Assembly (NCBI RefSeq): GCF_022919575.1
Contig: NZ_CP095071.1
Location: forward strand, 2,108,001-2,172,000
Length of the DNA: 64,000 nucleotides
Direction: 5' to 3'
From: Gracilibacillus salinarum
Lineage (GTDB): Bacteria > Bacillota > Bacilli > Bacillales > Amphibacillaceae
Of the stretch, positions 9,606 to 18,295 are shown one piece after another. Position 1 is the stretch's first letter; the number at the start of each line of letters is the position of its first letter. The notes under the pieces are model-generated. The model was not told the origin of the DNA and ran no database searches. It worked only from the letters and a program-made list of their open reading frames with translations. Position numbers and translations under genes: made by a program.

Positions 9606-10187
9606 ACCGGGCATAAACCGCCCGGTCCTAATTGACTTAATCAATAAACAACTTCCTATAATAAGGATTATGTCAACTATCTGAAATAGTGGTAATTTTG
9701 ATAGATATCATCTGCGTAGAAAAGCTCCGGAAATAGGCTTCGCGTCCTGTGGGCACGGCTTCAGCTAACTTTAGAAAGAAAATTCTTTTCTTTCTAAAGT
9801 GGATCTTCAGCTCGTGCTGATTCCACGGGAGTCTCCGCCTATTTCCTACGCTTAGGAGGAAGTGCTACAACTTATGGCACAGCTAAAAGCAGTGGTTCTA
9901 GGCATTAACTTATTAAAAAGGTGATATTTATGGTGAAATCAATCTGCTAGCTCTTACAAAAGTTGTAGAGTCCTTATCCTAGCGTAGGCCAACCACGTAG
10001 ACTCCCGCGGGACAGGCAGGCGCTGAAGATCCACTTTGTGAAGCGATCTTCTTCACAAAGTTAGCTTCAGCCGTGCCCCGCAGGACGCGGAGTGGTTGGC
10101 CGAAGCGGTATCCCAGCACATTAAATCTCTCAAGGTGGATGCTTGGTTAGCAAGGGGCTTGTTTACATAATCCATATTATAGGAACT
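9606..10187. mobile_element. Cruciform element A, copy 1 (full)
   Basis: Fills the gap after the SnoaL-like gene. It opens with a hairpin ACCGGGC/GCCCGGT (9606-9626), then the left terminal repeat TTCCTATAATAAGGATTATG from 9653. The right end, ending at 10185, is its inverted copy (CATAATCCATATTATAGGAA). Inside are two large palindromes: GGAAATAGGC/GCCTATTTCC arms at 9729 and 9837, and GGCCAACCAC/GTGGTTGGCC arms at 9987 and 10092, each ~115 bp with nested stems. No transposase; MITE-like. Confidence 0.85.
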
Positions 10188-10275
10188 CCAATCATGTTCA
10201 ATATGATTACTGCTGTGAGCAGTCTGACAAAAAAACAGAAGCATGATAACATCCACGCTCCTGCTCTATCCTCGC

Positions 10276-10860
10276 CTATAATTCCGTAATTCCAAACGAA
10301 ACCACACGATTTGTCATGGGATTGTAGACAACCGTTCCTCTCACCGTTAATTGCTCCTGGCCGTTTGTGAGATAAAAATCGTACACTTCTTTGACTTGGT
10401 CGTTGGTTACAGGCGTCCTTTCTACGAATCCATAATCGGTCACATTATAATTCGGATAGGCTGTCTGCGTCACTTCTAATAAATACTTGCCCCATTTTTC
10501 CTGTTCAACCTCAGGGGATGCCTGAAATTGTACAGGAAGCACACCGACACTTGGATTCGCCAATATCTGAAATGCTCGTTGATGTAAATTCAATTGGTTT
10601 GCCGGTACATTTGGCACAGTGTCCACCACTGTCACAATTGCCTCTCTGCCATTCTGGGGATTGGTCACTTTAAGCGTCTGCCCACATTGAAAGCTGGAAT
10701 TACTGCTGACCGCCACTGTCATATATTGATTATAAGACCACGGAATACCGCATTTGGTAACATTGCCGCCATTTGTCCAAGTTGCTGTTCCATTAAGGGT
10801 TTGAGGTCTCATCATATAAGAATTGGTGTAACCATAATTGTAATAGGGATACATATTCAT
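10276..10860 (-). CDS. RlpA-like double-psi beta-barrel protein with DUF3889-type C-terminus
   Basis: 194-residue protein. After a Tyr/Asn-rich start (MNMYPYYNYGYTNSYMM), residues ~20-105 resemble a double-psi beta-barrel: GTATWTNGG, TKCGIPWSYNQYMTVAVS, CGQTLKVTNP and AIVTVVDTVP. Residues ~110-194 resemble DUF3889 (FGFVERT-like segment, YDFYLTNGQEQLTVRGTVVYNP). No signal peptide is visible. ATG 10860 is 3-4 nt after AAGGAG and ATG 10854 about 9 nt, so the second is possible. Perhaps a cell-wall or spore-associated protein; not shown by the sequence. Confidence 0.75.
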   Translation of the reverse strand: MNMYPYYNYGYTNSYMMRPQTLNGTATWTNGGNVTKCGIPWSYNQYMTVAVSSNSSFQCGQTLKVTNPQNGREAIVTVVDTVPNVPANQLNLHQRAFQILANPSVGVLPVQFQASPEVEQEKWGKYLLEVTQTAYPNYNVTDYGFVERTPVTNDQVKEVYDFYLTNGQEQLTVRGTVVYNPMTNRVVSFGITEL

Positions 10861-11003
10861 CAGCTCCTTCGTGTTGATACAACTTATTGTATGAATCGAA
10901 GTACTGATGTTGTGACAAATGCCTATTATTTTTGAATAAAGAATCATCACGATGCTTTATTTATGTTAAAATAATCCATATAAAATGGAAAAGGATGATA
11001 CTT

Positions 11004-11183
11004 ATGAACAATTGGTTATATATACTGTATGCTACTTTAATAGCATTACTTTCTTTCATCACAGGAGAAATTGTTACATTCATCATGTTAGGTATTATTT
11101 TGATCAGCTTGCAAAACATTCACCGTGTATTGAAAGAGTTACTCAAAGTTAATAAGCAAAAATTAGAAAATAACCAAGAATAA
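11004..11183 (+). CDS. Small membrane protein, unknown
   Basis: 59 residues, mostly two hydrophobic segments (about 3-20 and 22-42), then a Lys/Asn-rich tail. Not recognised. ATG 11004 follows an AAGGATGA site. Its stop codon TAA coincides with the first bases of a three-hairpin element copy, so that element inserted at or provided the end of this gene. Confidence 0.6.
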   Translation: MNNWLYILYATLIALLSFITGEIVTFIMLGIILISLQNIHRVLKELLKVNKQKLENNQE

Positions 11184-11336
11184 AGTGAGACTTCAATCAG
11201 TAGGGGCTTTTGACCCCTGCTGATTGCTAGCGAAACGTATCAGGGAGTTACCGGCCATTTATTCCCCGCTTAGCTTCTTAGTTATCTCTCAAACCTTAAA
11301 GTGGAGGTATTACGGACGGTTAGCGCCGTGATAACC
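11181..11336 (+). repeat. Three-hairpin element family, copy 2 (full length)
   Basis: About 155 bp from TAAAGTGAGACTTCAATCAG to GCGCCGTGATAA. Hairpin 1: CAATCAGTAGGGG with CCCCTGCTGATTG. Hairpin 2: CCCCGCTT with AAGTGG (partial). Hairpin 3: ATTACGG with CCGTGAT around ACGGTTAGCG. It lies exactly between the stop codons of two convergent genes. Confidence 0.85.
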
Positions 11337-11339
11337 GAT

Positions 11340-11912
11340 CTACATCAAATACCTTTGCCAAAGGGTTACAGGTACATCATAACCGCCATGGTATTGTAAA
11401 TAAGCAATCAGTTCACCATGGTAGATTAATTGTAACGCTTCCCATTCTTTTAAATCCTGTGGTTTCACCAGGCATGCTGGTTTTTCTGCCATATAAATAC
11501 CTGCTTCGTTTAAAACAGTTGCAACGAATTCCGAACAGAAATAGGCTTGCTCTCGTTGCCATTCCAAATTTAATAACACGCCAAATAAGCCTAGCAGATT
11601 ATAACGGTAATGATCTGTTTCTGCTTCTATTTTTTCAATACGTTGTTTCAACAGGTAATAGGTCTCGTCAGGGATGGTTAATTGATAAATAGCACATTGA
11701 GAACGGCGAAAAAATGGTGTCCGTAAATTCTCTTGGACGAAGCCGCCACTCCACGGATTATAGGTTCTTTTTCTACCGAAGCTGTAGACTTCTGTCAATG
11801 AGCTGTCGAATGCAATGGAAGCATGATTTAAATTAGAATTGGTGCACAAATTTATAAGACGTGATAACAGTGTTCCCGTATCCGTAAAAAGCAGGTATAC
11901 CTTTTTCAACAC
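11340..11912 (-). CDS. Permuted papain-like (YiiX/NlpC-P60 related) peptidase
   Basis: 190-residue protein with the layout of circularly permuted NlpC/P60 enzymes: His first (H30 in NLNHASIAF), Cys late (C126 in AYFCSEFVATVL). Such enzymes cut amide or ester bonds in cell-wall or lipid substrates. There is no signal peptide, so it may act inside the cell. GTG 11912 has AAGGAG six nt upstream. The target is unknown. Its 3' end abuts a three-hairpin element. Confidence 0.78.
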   Translation of the reverse strand: MLKKVYLLFTDTGTLLSRLINLCTNSNLNHASIAFDSSLTEVYSFGRKRTYNPWSGGFVQENLRTPFFRRSQCAIYQLTIPDETYYLLKQRIEKIEAETDHYRYNLLGLFGVLLNLEWQREQAYFCSEFVATVLNEAGIYMAEKPACLVKPQDLKEWEALQLIYHGELIAYLQYHGGYDVPVTLWQRYLM

Positions 11913-12060
11913 AGTCCACTCCTTGCTTATTTATTAAATTAGGTTTGATTCATCTTTGGAGTGCTATGTTTCCATATGGAAAATTTTGAAATCTAATAAT
12001 AATTTTTACTATATTATATTTTTACTTATTGTGCAATAGGTATGATGAAACTTAGTGAAG

Positions 12061-12117
12061 GATAAAGTGAGACATCAATTATTGGGGGGAATTATGGGCG
12101 ATTACCGCCGTGATAAA
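12061..12117 (+). repeat. Three-hairpin element family, copy 3 (internally deleted)
   Basis: Keeps the left end (GATAAAGTGAGACATCAATT) and the right end (ATTACCGCCGTGATAAA) joined through GGGGGGAATTATGGGCG. About 57 bp. It lies just upstream of another copy. Confidence 0.7.
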
Positions 12118-12151
12118 CCGGAGAGGTACTAAAAAAAGGAGTGAAATATGA

Positions 12152-12307
12152 TGATAAAGTGAGACTTCAATCAGTGGGGGTTTTTTGCCCCCACTGATTG
12201 CTAGCGAAACTTATCAGGAAGTTATCGTCCGTTTATCCCCCACTTAGCTTCTTATGGATCTCGCGAATCTTGAAGTGGGTATTACGGACGGTTAGCGCCG
12301 TGATAAA
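12152..12307 (+). repeat. Three-hairpin element family, copy 4, inserted after a start codon
   Basis: Full copy flanked by TGATAAA on both sides (12152-12158 and 12301-12307). Upstream are AAAAAAAGGAG and ATGATG at 12148; the native frame would read ATG ATG ATA AAA ATA CTA if the copy is removed. With it, translation from 12148 stops after four codons. The right end supplies GTG ATA AAA, in frame with the rest of the gene. Confidence 0.85.
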
Positions 12308-12593
12308 AATACTATTTAGTCTTGGAACTATCGCCATCGTTCTAAGTGTGCTTATCGGGATTATGTCAGGCCACTTTATAATGTTTCTGCTTTATACTTT
12401 TATCGGCATTGTTATTGGGATGCTGCTCTTCGCAGTTGCAGAGATCATCGATAACCAGGAAGTAATCATGAACGAACTGTTTGCACAGAGAAAATTAGCC
12501 AACGCCGAACGAAAGAAAATCATCCAATGCCCGAGGTGTAATAGTGAATACGATGACACACGCGTCTCTTGTCCCTACTGTGGTGCTAAATAA
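12300..12593 (+). CDS. Small membrane protein with zinc ribbon, 5' end interrupted by an element
   Basis: 97 residues from GTG 12300, which lies in the inserted element. Two membrane segments (about 5-22 and 27-47), a helix, then a zinc ribbon CPRC...CPYC at the C-terminus. The native ATG at 12148, with a strong RBS, is cut off by the insertion. GTG 12300 restores MIKILFSLG exactly but has no good RBS, so expression is doubtful. An upstream open frame from 12198 only reads element sequence. Function unknown. Confidence 0.6.
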   Translation: MIKILFSLGTIAIVLSVLIGIMSGHFIMFLLYTFIGIVIGMLLFAVAEIIDNQEVIMNELFAQRKLANAERKKIIQCPRCNSEYDDTRVSCPYCGAK

Positions 12594-12599
12594 TATCTG

Positions 12600-13487
12600 T
12601 CATTTGCTATCACGCAGCGCTTGTTGTTTCTTCCGGTACTGATTCGGTGTCACACGATTTCGCTCCTTAAACCTTCTAATAAAACTGGAAGCGGACTGAA
12701 ATCCAACATGCTCCGAAATCTCATGAACAGTTAAAGAAGACTCCGTCAGCAGACGGTTTGCTTCAAATAATCGTCGCTGCAGAATATATTCCTGAATGGT
12801 GACACCAAATTCTTTTTTGAAAAAACGGCACAGATAGAACTTACTGATATGCAAATGTTCAGCTATGGTATCCAATCGCCATTCTGTGTTCCAGACTTCA
12901 TTGATTTCCTTGACGATCTGATCATGGAAATCTACCGGATTTTGCTGCTCACTAACACGATCGAGCTTATGATTGGCTTGTTGATCGATGTTCATTGAAC
13001 GGCTTAGAAACAGGATCAATTCCATCAGATAAATCTCGAGAGCCGCTTTCTGTTGCCAGTTGTTTTTATGATTACTTTCAAACAAAAGGTTATCGATCAT
13101 CGCTTGAAATGTATCGGTATCCCAAACAAATAAATCCAGCTTAAAATGCGGAAAAGGCAATTGATCCATGAAATGAAAAAAAGATTTGAGCAGCACATGA
13201 TCAAACGAAAAAAAGTCAGCAGTAAACATCACAACTACTCTTTCATATGCTGCACCATCCCGTAAGCTTACCCGGTGAAATTCCGAGCTTTTGAAAAGCA
13301 GAATAGTATTTTTCCGTAAATGATACACTTTCTCTTCAAATACGTACAAGGCTTCTCCTGCTTTTAACCAAACAATTTCATAGCCTTGATGTCTATGAAA
13401 GACGTTCATTTGTGATGGATCCTGTTTGTGATGAATAAGAAAGCCCGGGACATGCTCTTCATGGAACTCAATCGGTGTTTCTGCCAT
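12600..13487 (-). CDS. AraC-family regulator (pectin cluster)
   Basis: 295 residues. Residues ~15-150 resemble an AraC cupin sensor (HRHQGYEIVWLKAGEALYVFEEKVYHL), and ~190-290 hold two HTH motifs (LDTIAEHLHISKFYLCRFFKKE and VHEISEHVGFQSASSFIRRF). It follows the pectinesterase by 25 bp on the same strand and is probably in its operon. Likely regulates pectin-derived sugar use; inducer unknown. ATG has AAGGAGG upstream. Confidence 0.88.
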   Translation of the reverse strand: MAETPIEFHEEHVPGFLIHHKQDPSQMNVFHRHQGYEIVWLKAGEALYVFEEKVYHLRKNTILLFKSSEFHRVSLRDGAAYERVVVMFTADFFSFDHVLLKSFFHFMDQLPFPHFKLDLFVWDTDTFQAMIDNLLFESNHKNNWQQKAALEIYLMELILFLSRSMNIDQQANHKLDRVSEQQNPVDFHDQIVKEINEVWNTEWRLDTIAEHLHISKFYLCRFFKKEFGVTIQEYILQRRLFEANRLLTESSLTVHEISEHVGFQSASSFIRRFKERNRVTPNQYRKKQQALRDSK

Positions 13488-13512
13488 GAATCAATCGCCT
13501 CCTTCCTCCTCT

Positions 13513-14514
13513 TTACCGAACACAAATCTTGCTTAGATGCTGGCGCCATTTCTCCGCTTCCTGCTGAGATATACTTCTCCTGTTCGGATTGATTACAGCC
13601 CCTGTACCTTGATTATTATATTCATATAATCTGGCATCCAAAGGAGAGAAGCCACCCATTTCGGTCCAGCCTTCCTCTTTAATATGAGCGTCTATCTCAC
13701 ATTGGTAAAATAGTACACTCGCTATCGCATCCGGATCTCCGCCTGGATGCCACGGTCTCCCTAAATATACCGTATGATCCGGCATTTGATTCGATTCTCT
13801 CTGCAATCGGCACTGATCGAACAAATATCCATAAGGCACCTCAATCGAAGTACTGGCAGCTGTGACAAAGCCATTATGAATAGAATCCTGAAGATTTAAG
13901 GATACAATCTCACATTTTTCAAAAACAGCCTGACCAGCACCAAAAATAAAATCAATTGCTCCTTCGATGATACACTTATCAAAATAGTGCGCTCCCTGAT
14001 CAACAAGCAACGTATCCTGATATCCTTTGAAATAACAGTTTTCCAGTTTCGTATGATCACTCTGATCTGCTGTACGAAAAGCAACAGCCTGTAAGTTTTT
14101 CATTTTGGATGGATCATTATCCTTTTTCAGATATTCCTTCATGAAATCAAAACGATTTTCAAACGTCAGATTAACCGCTGTAAAATTCGGCTGCTGAACG
14201 ATGACACTAGCACTTCCAAACGTACCATATGTCGAGCCATCTGTTTTTTCACTACCACTTGCCACATCATAGGTTACAATGGTCTGATCACGGCACTCAC
14301 CGATCAACGTTACAGATGCTTTGTTGATTATCAATTTCTCCCGATACACACCTTTTGCAATAAAAATACAACCACCTGATTCAGCGAGACCATCTACCGC
14401 TTCCTGAATACTTCGGTAAACCGGCCTACCTGGAGTTGCCTTGTGCTCTGGGTCTACAATACTATCAATCGTTTGCTTATATTGTGATTCTAGTTCTGCA
14501 ATATTATAACGCAT
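13513..14514 (-). CDS. Pectinesterase (CE8 family), cytoplasmic form
   Basis: Removes methyl esters from galacturonate residues. 333 residues, right-handed beta-helix. The CE8 motifs are all present: GVYREKL, QAVAF, YQDTLLV (D167), GAIDFIFG (D188) and LGRPWHP (R253). No signal peptide is visible, so it presumably acts on imported oligosaccharides. It lies 19 bp after the solute-binding protein gene, and the AraC gene follows. The RBS is weak (GGAGTG). Confidence 0.92.
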   Translation of the reverse strand: MRYNIAELESQYKQTIDSIVDPEHKATPGRPVYRSIQEAVDGLAESGGCIFIAKGVYREKLIINKASVTLIGECRDQTIVTYDVASGSEKTDGSTYGTFGSASVIVQQPNFTAVNLTFENRFDFMKEYLKKDNDPSKMKNLQAVAFRTADQSDHTKLENCYFKGYQDTLLVDQGAHYFDKCIIEGAIDFIFGAGQAVFEKCEIVSLNLQDSIHNGFVTAASTSIEVPYGYLFDQCRLQRESNQMPDHTVYLGRPWHPGGDPDAIASVLFYQCEIDAHIKEEGWTEMGGFSPLDARLYEYNNQGTGAVINPNRRSISQQEAEKWRQHLSKICVR

Positions 14515-14533
14515 CTATCTATCACTCCAACAT

Positions 14534-16051
14534 TTAGTTACTTTCTGCTTCCTGATATGCTTCATTGTATTCCGTAATAATTTGTCCGCCGCCTTCTTCT
14601 TTCCACTTATCGACAGCTGATTGGAATCCTTCTAAGTCAATGTCACCTAACATATATTGAATGGTTGCATCATCGATAATTTGCTGCAGGTACGTTCCAT
14701 TCTCCCCATATGTTTCAGAATGAAGCGCAACAGTAGGGTCATGAATCAGAATATTGTTATTATCCATCGTCTGGTTATATTGCTTCTCATCCAAATCATT
14801 AGCAAAACTTCGTGTCAGTGCATCAATAGCATTCTCACCACCGATTGCCAATCCTAACAGGGGCTGAATTTCTGTTTCGAAGGAATCGGCACCACTTTCC
14901 AATTTCTTCGCTTTGCCATCAACCATTTCATAATGCTCTCCTTCTGTACCATAAACGATCGAATTATAAATATCTGGCTCCATCATTGTATCGAATAACG
15001 ACAGTACTTCTTTTAGATCCTCTTCTGTTTTATTGCTTTCTTTTGGAAATAAAACAACAGATCCATATCCGGCGGTAGCCCATGTTCCGGGTTCACCATC
15101 TGCAGTAGAGATGCGATTCTGCACATCTAATTCACCTTCCGGATGGGAAAGTTGCAAATTTTCCTGGAAACCTGCCGCATTACAGAGACAGCCTACAATA
15201 GCTCCTGCTTTGCCGCTAGTCAGCATTTCGGTCTGACTTGTCTTACTTGTTACAGGGAAATCTTTATTGACATAGCCGTCATCACGTAGCTTTTTGAAGA
15301 AATTCATTGTATCGATGTATTCCTCAAACATAAATTCCGGCATCAGCTCTCCGTCTTTCTCTCCCCAGTTGTTAGGCGTTCCAAAGTAGGAGCTGACAAA
15401 TTTAAAACCACCATACACCAGGTCCGAATTGACTGCGACGCCAAAAGTATCATCTTTTCCATTACCATCCGGGTCTTCCTCGGTAAAAGCTTTGAACATC
15501 TCATATAAATCTTCCGTTGTTTCAGGTGCTTCGATACCTAAATTCGCTGCCCAATCCTTTCGGTACATAATGCCCCATCTTGATAAAGGCGTTTCGCGGT
15601 ACAAGGCAAACACCTTACCGTCCACTGCCGTATTGTTCAATACTACCGGATCTAATTTACTCAGGTTCTCATAGTCATCAAGATATGGTCCTATTTCCCA
15701 ATAGACATCATCAGTTAAGGAGTCCTTCATTTGCGTATACGACTCAGAATTCTTCACGAACATGGCTCTTGGAAAACTTTGTGTCGCGATCACGGTATTC
15801 ATTTTGTCATCGTACGTTTCGTCCGGTGCCCATGTTATATCTAAATTCACACCTGCTTTTTCTTCGATCTGTTCCACAATCGGACTGTCTGTTGCCACTT
15901 GTGGTGTATGCACATTAGCCATAATACTTATCGTCTCTTCTCCATTGCTGCTTGCATTATCGGCACATCCAGCTAACAATAACGCGATACCGCACAATCC
16001 ACCCATTAATCCTTTTTGGATAGGACGCCATTCACGATTAAACCTGTTCAT
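14534..16051 (-). CDS. Sugar ABC transporter solute-binding lipoprotein
   Basis: 505-residue lipoprotein of the large family-1 binding proteins (LplA/YtcQ type). The signal peptide ends in LLLAGC with C29 as lipidated residue. The mature part has the usual two-lobe pattern and motifs such as DPDGNGKDDTFGV. ATG 16051 is preceded by GGGAGGGAAAGGG. First gene of a likely operon with pectinesterase and AraC, suggesting pectin-derived oligosaccharides. No permease or ATPase gene is next to it in this window. Confidence 0.88.
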   Translation of the reverse strand: MNRFNREWRPIQKGLMGGLCGIALLLAGCADNASSNGEETISIMANVHTPQVATDSPIVEQIEEKAGVNLDITWAPDETYDDKMNTVIATQSFPRAMFVKNSESYTQMKDSLTDDVYWEIGPYLDDYENLSKLDPVVLNNTAVDGKVFALYRETPLSRWGIMYRKDWAANLGIEAPETTEDLYEMFKAFTEEDPDGNGKDDTFGVAVNSDLVYGGFKFVSSYFGTPNNWGEKDGELMPEFMFEEYIDTMNFFKKLRDDGYVNKDFPVTSKTSQTEMLTSGKAGAIVGCLCNAAGFQENLQLSHPEGELDVQNRISTADGEPGTWATAGYGSVVLFPKESNKTEEDLKEVLSLFDTMMEPDIYNSIVYGTEGEHYEMVDGKAKKLESGADSFETEIQPLLGLAIGGENAIDALTRSFANDLDEKQYNQTMDNNNILIHDPTVALHSETYGENGTYLQQIIDDATIQYMLGDIDLEGFQSAVDKWKEEGGGQIITEYNEAYQEAESN

Positions 16052-16266
16052 CCCTTTCCCTCCCTTAATCTTAACATTAAAAGTAAGCGATTTCATTAAC
16101 AGATTAGCATATTTTTTTCGAATTTCCATCAGTGTATATTGCTATAAAAATGTGCCGAGATTGCAGGTAGCATTCGAATACCTTTTCTCGATGACCTTCG
16201 ATTGACACAGCAACGCCTCTGATGGACAATATGCTTAACTACTTACTTAGACAGGAGTTTACGAAA

Positions 16267-17148
16267 ATGCGTAAAAAAGATGGTTTTAAATCGGAAAAGC
16301 TTTTTGTATTACCAGATTATATGCAAAAAGAGTTTCGTCAGCACGAACTGATAAAAGAGCTGATGGTAACAGACATTGGTTATTTTCCGAAAGCTGCATT
16401 TCATTATCGCGATCGACCTGATGGAGCTGATTCTTATCTTTTTATCTATTGCTCAGATGGCGAAGGCTGGGTGGAGCTTAACGGTCAGAACAAACTGACG
16501 GTTCAAAAACATATGTTAACCGTCATACCTGCCGACGTTCCGCATCGGTATGGAGCAGCTGATCACGATCCCTGGAGTATTTACTGGTTTCATTTAACCG
16601 GAGAACAAGTGGCAGTTTTTATTAAACAATTTGAACTGGATAACAGCGTATTACGGTTTCCCTCTCATTTCTTCGGGACATTCGTCGAATTATTCGAGCG
16701 CTGTTATAATCTATTGACGATGAAAGCTTATTCCAGTCTGCATCATATTCATTTATCGCAAACAATGCGTTATTTACTGAGTACGATTGGCCTCCATGTG
16801 ATCCGCTCTCAGCAGGACGAAAAACGGGAACATTATCTCGACAATGCGATTAATTATATGCATGAGCATCTGGACGGAATGCTGCAACTCGATGATATTG
16901 CCCGGCACATCGGCCTTTCCAAACAACATGTCATCTACATTTTCAAAAAAGAAACAGGTACACCGCCAATCGATTATTTTATCAAAATGAAAATCCAGCA
17001 CGCCTGTCAGTTACTCGATCTAACCGAATGGAGCTTAAAGGAGATCAGTCATTCATTGGGCATGAAAGATCCTTATTATTTTTCCCGGCTGTTCAAAAAA
17101 GTAATTGGGATGTCCCCTACTGCTTATCGACAGCAGCAGAAAGGGTGA
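16267..17148 (+). CDS. AraC-family regulator, divergent to the solute-binding protein gene
   Basis: 293 residues from ATG 16267, which has AGGAG 9 nt upstream; the open frame reaches back to 16222 without an RBS. An N-terminal cupin sensor (about 20-150, with IPADVPHRYGAADHDPWSIYWFHL) precedes a two-HTH AraC domain at about 190-290 (LDDIARHIGLSKQHVIYIFKKE, KEISHSLGMKDPYYFSRLFKK). Divergent arrangement, about 215 bp apart, suggests it controls the pectin operon. Confidence 0.88.
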   Translation: MRKKDGFKSEKLFVLPDYMQKEFRQHELIKELMVTDIGYFPKAAFHYRDRPDGADSYLFIYCSDGEGWVELNGQNKLTVQKHMLTVIPADVPHRYGAADHDPWSIYWFHLTGEQVAVFIKQFELDNSVLRFPSHFFGTFVELFERCYNLLTMKAYSSLHHIHLSQTMRYLLSTIGLHVIRSQQDEKREHYLDNAINYMHEHLDGMLQLDDIARHIGLSKQHVIYIFKKETGTPPIDYFIKMKIQHACQLLDLTEWSLKEISHSLGMKDPYYFSRLFKKVIGMSPTAYRQQQKG

Positions 17149-17407
17149 AGCAACGTTCTTTCTTAAGCGATTCATTTTTTAGCCTTGTAACGGATGGAGG
17201 TGCATTGATGAAATGAGAACAAAAGGCGTAAAGAAATGCTAGGCGACTTAACTTCAATTACCGGAATGTATGCTTGTTCATACAAGAGAAACGGAGAGGC
17301 AAGCCATGACAGTAGTTCATAGCGTTTTGGTCCGGACCTTTTGAACATCCTTTATTAGTGCTATAATAGAATATAATACGGAATACTATAAGATGGTGGT
17401 GGTCAAT

Positions 17408-17713
17408 ATGTTATCGCAGCAGGAAATCCTGGATGTGCTATCTGTAAACTTAAAAAATTGGAAAGAGAAATACGGATTAAATAGTGTCGCTTTGTTTGGA
17501 TCGTACTCTCGCGAAGAACAAAATAGTTCCAGTGATATTGATTTGTTAGTAGAATTTGAAGATAACGCGATGACATTTGATAACTATATGGACTTAAAAT
17601 TCAATCTTGAAGATCTATTTCAAAAATCTGTTGATTTGGTTATAATCGATGATATTAAGCCAGCACTTAAACCTAGTATTTTAAGGAGTGCAAAGTATGC
17701 AGAGGGAGCCTAG
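17408..17713 (+). CDS. mntA: MntA-type nucleotidyltransferase antitoxin
   Basis: 101-residue minimal nucleotidyltransferase with GSX10DXD: G31-S32 then D43-I-D45 (GSYSREEQNSSSDIDLLVEF). In the HepT/MntA type VII system the antitoxin neutralises the HEPN toxin by adding AMP groups to its tyrosine. ATG 17408 is preceded by GGTGG; an upstream ATG 17393 lies in the RBS. It overlaps hepT by 17 bp. Confidence 0.9.
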   Translation: MLSQQEILDVLSVNLKNWKEKYGLNSVALFGSYSREEQNSSSDIDLLVEFEDNAMTFDNYMDLKFNLEDLFQKSVDLVIIDDIKPALKPSILRSAKYAEGA

Positions 17714-18026
17714 GGTTTTTTTAGAGGATATATATACTGCTGCAATAAAAATTAAAACTTACACTGATGGCCTTTCATTTGACGATTTCATTGATAATGA
17801 TTTAGTTTCTGATGCTGTATTGAAAAACATATTAGTTATCGGTGAGGCTACCAAAAATATTCCTGAACCAACACAAAAAGAGAACCCCCAGATTGAATGG
17901 CGAAAAATGGCCGGTATGAGAGATATGATGATTCATGGATACTTCTCTATTAATTACCAGATTGTATGGGATGTTGTCCAAAATAAAATTCCTGAATTAA
18001 TAAAAGAGATCAAAAAACTTTTATAA
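17697..18026 (+). CDS. hepT: HepT-type HEPN toxin RNase
   Basis: 109-residue HEPN (DUF86) protein. The catalytic RX4HXY motif is intact as R75-DMMI-H80-G-Y82; the Tyr is the known AMPylation site in this family. The N-terminal helices (VFLEDIYTAAIKIKTYTDGL) and GEATKNIP segment are typical. ATG 17697 follows AAGGAG and overlaps mntA, so the pair is translationally coupled. An intact toxin-antitoxin pair by sequence. Confidence 0.92.
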   Translation: MQREPRVFLEDIYTAAIKIKTYTDGLSFDDFIDNDLVSDAVLKNILVIGEATKNIPEPTQKENPQIEWRKMAGMRDMMIHGYFSINYQIVWDVVQNKIPELIKEIKKLL

Positions 18027-18221
18027 ATAAACGCACACATTGAAGTTTTGTAGATCAAGTGATGTCGATTATTTAGCTCATTTTTAAGTTTTCCATTTGA
18101 CTTAGTAGTAGGAGGAGTTATAAGTGACAAAGGGAATGTTCCACTACTTCAATTCTTCCATTTTATTACTTTTCCCACTAGGATAAATACTTGTATATCA
18201 TTACATTCAAATTAGTTAAAT

Positions 18222-18264
18222 AATCAAGAACACTCCGACATTAAAAACCAAAGTGTCCTTGATT
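18222..18264. terminator. Hairpin between hepT and the GNAT gene
   Basis: AATCAAGAACACT (18222-18234) pairs with AGTGTCCTTGATT (18252-18264). T-rich sequence lies on either side, so it may terminate both convergent genes. The preceding ~190 bp hold no recognisable gene. Confidence 0.65.
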
Positions 18265-18295
18265 GCTATATGTTCAACACTATCCACGCCTCTGC

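Noticed and set aside
10053..10256. Open frames inside element A copies (also 40038-40241 and 60815-61117)
   Set aside because: Different frames and orientations in each copy, no RBS, and they span palindromes; not conserved as proteins.
12198..12299. Upstream start of the zinc-ribbon gene giving 131 residues
   Set aside because: The extra 34 residues are translated from the inserted repeat, which also reads as non-coding elsewhere; no RBS.
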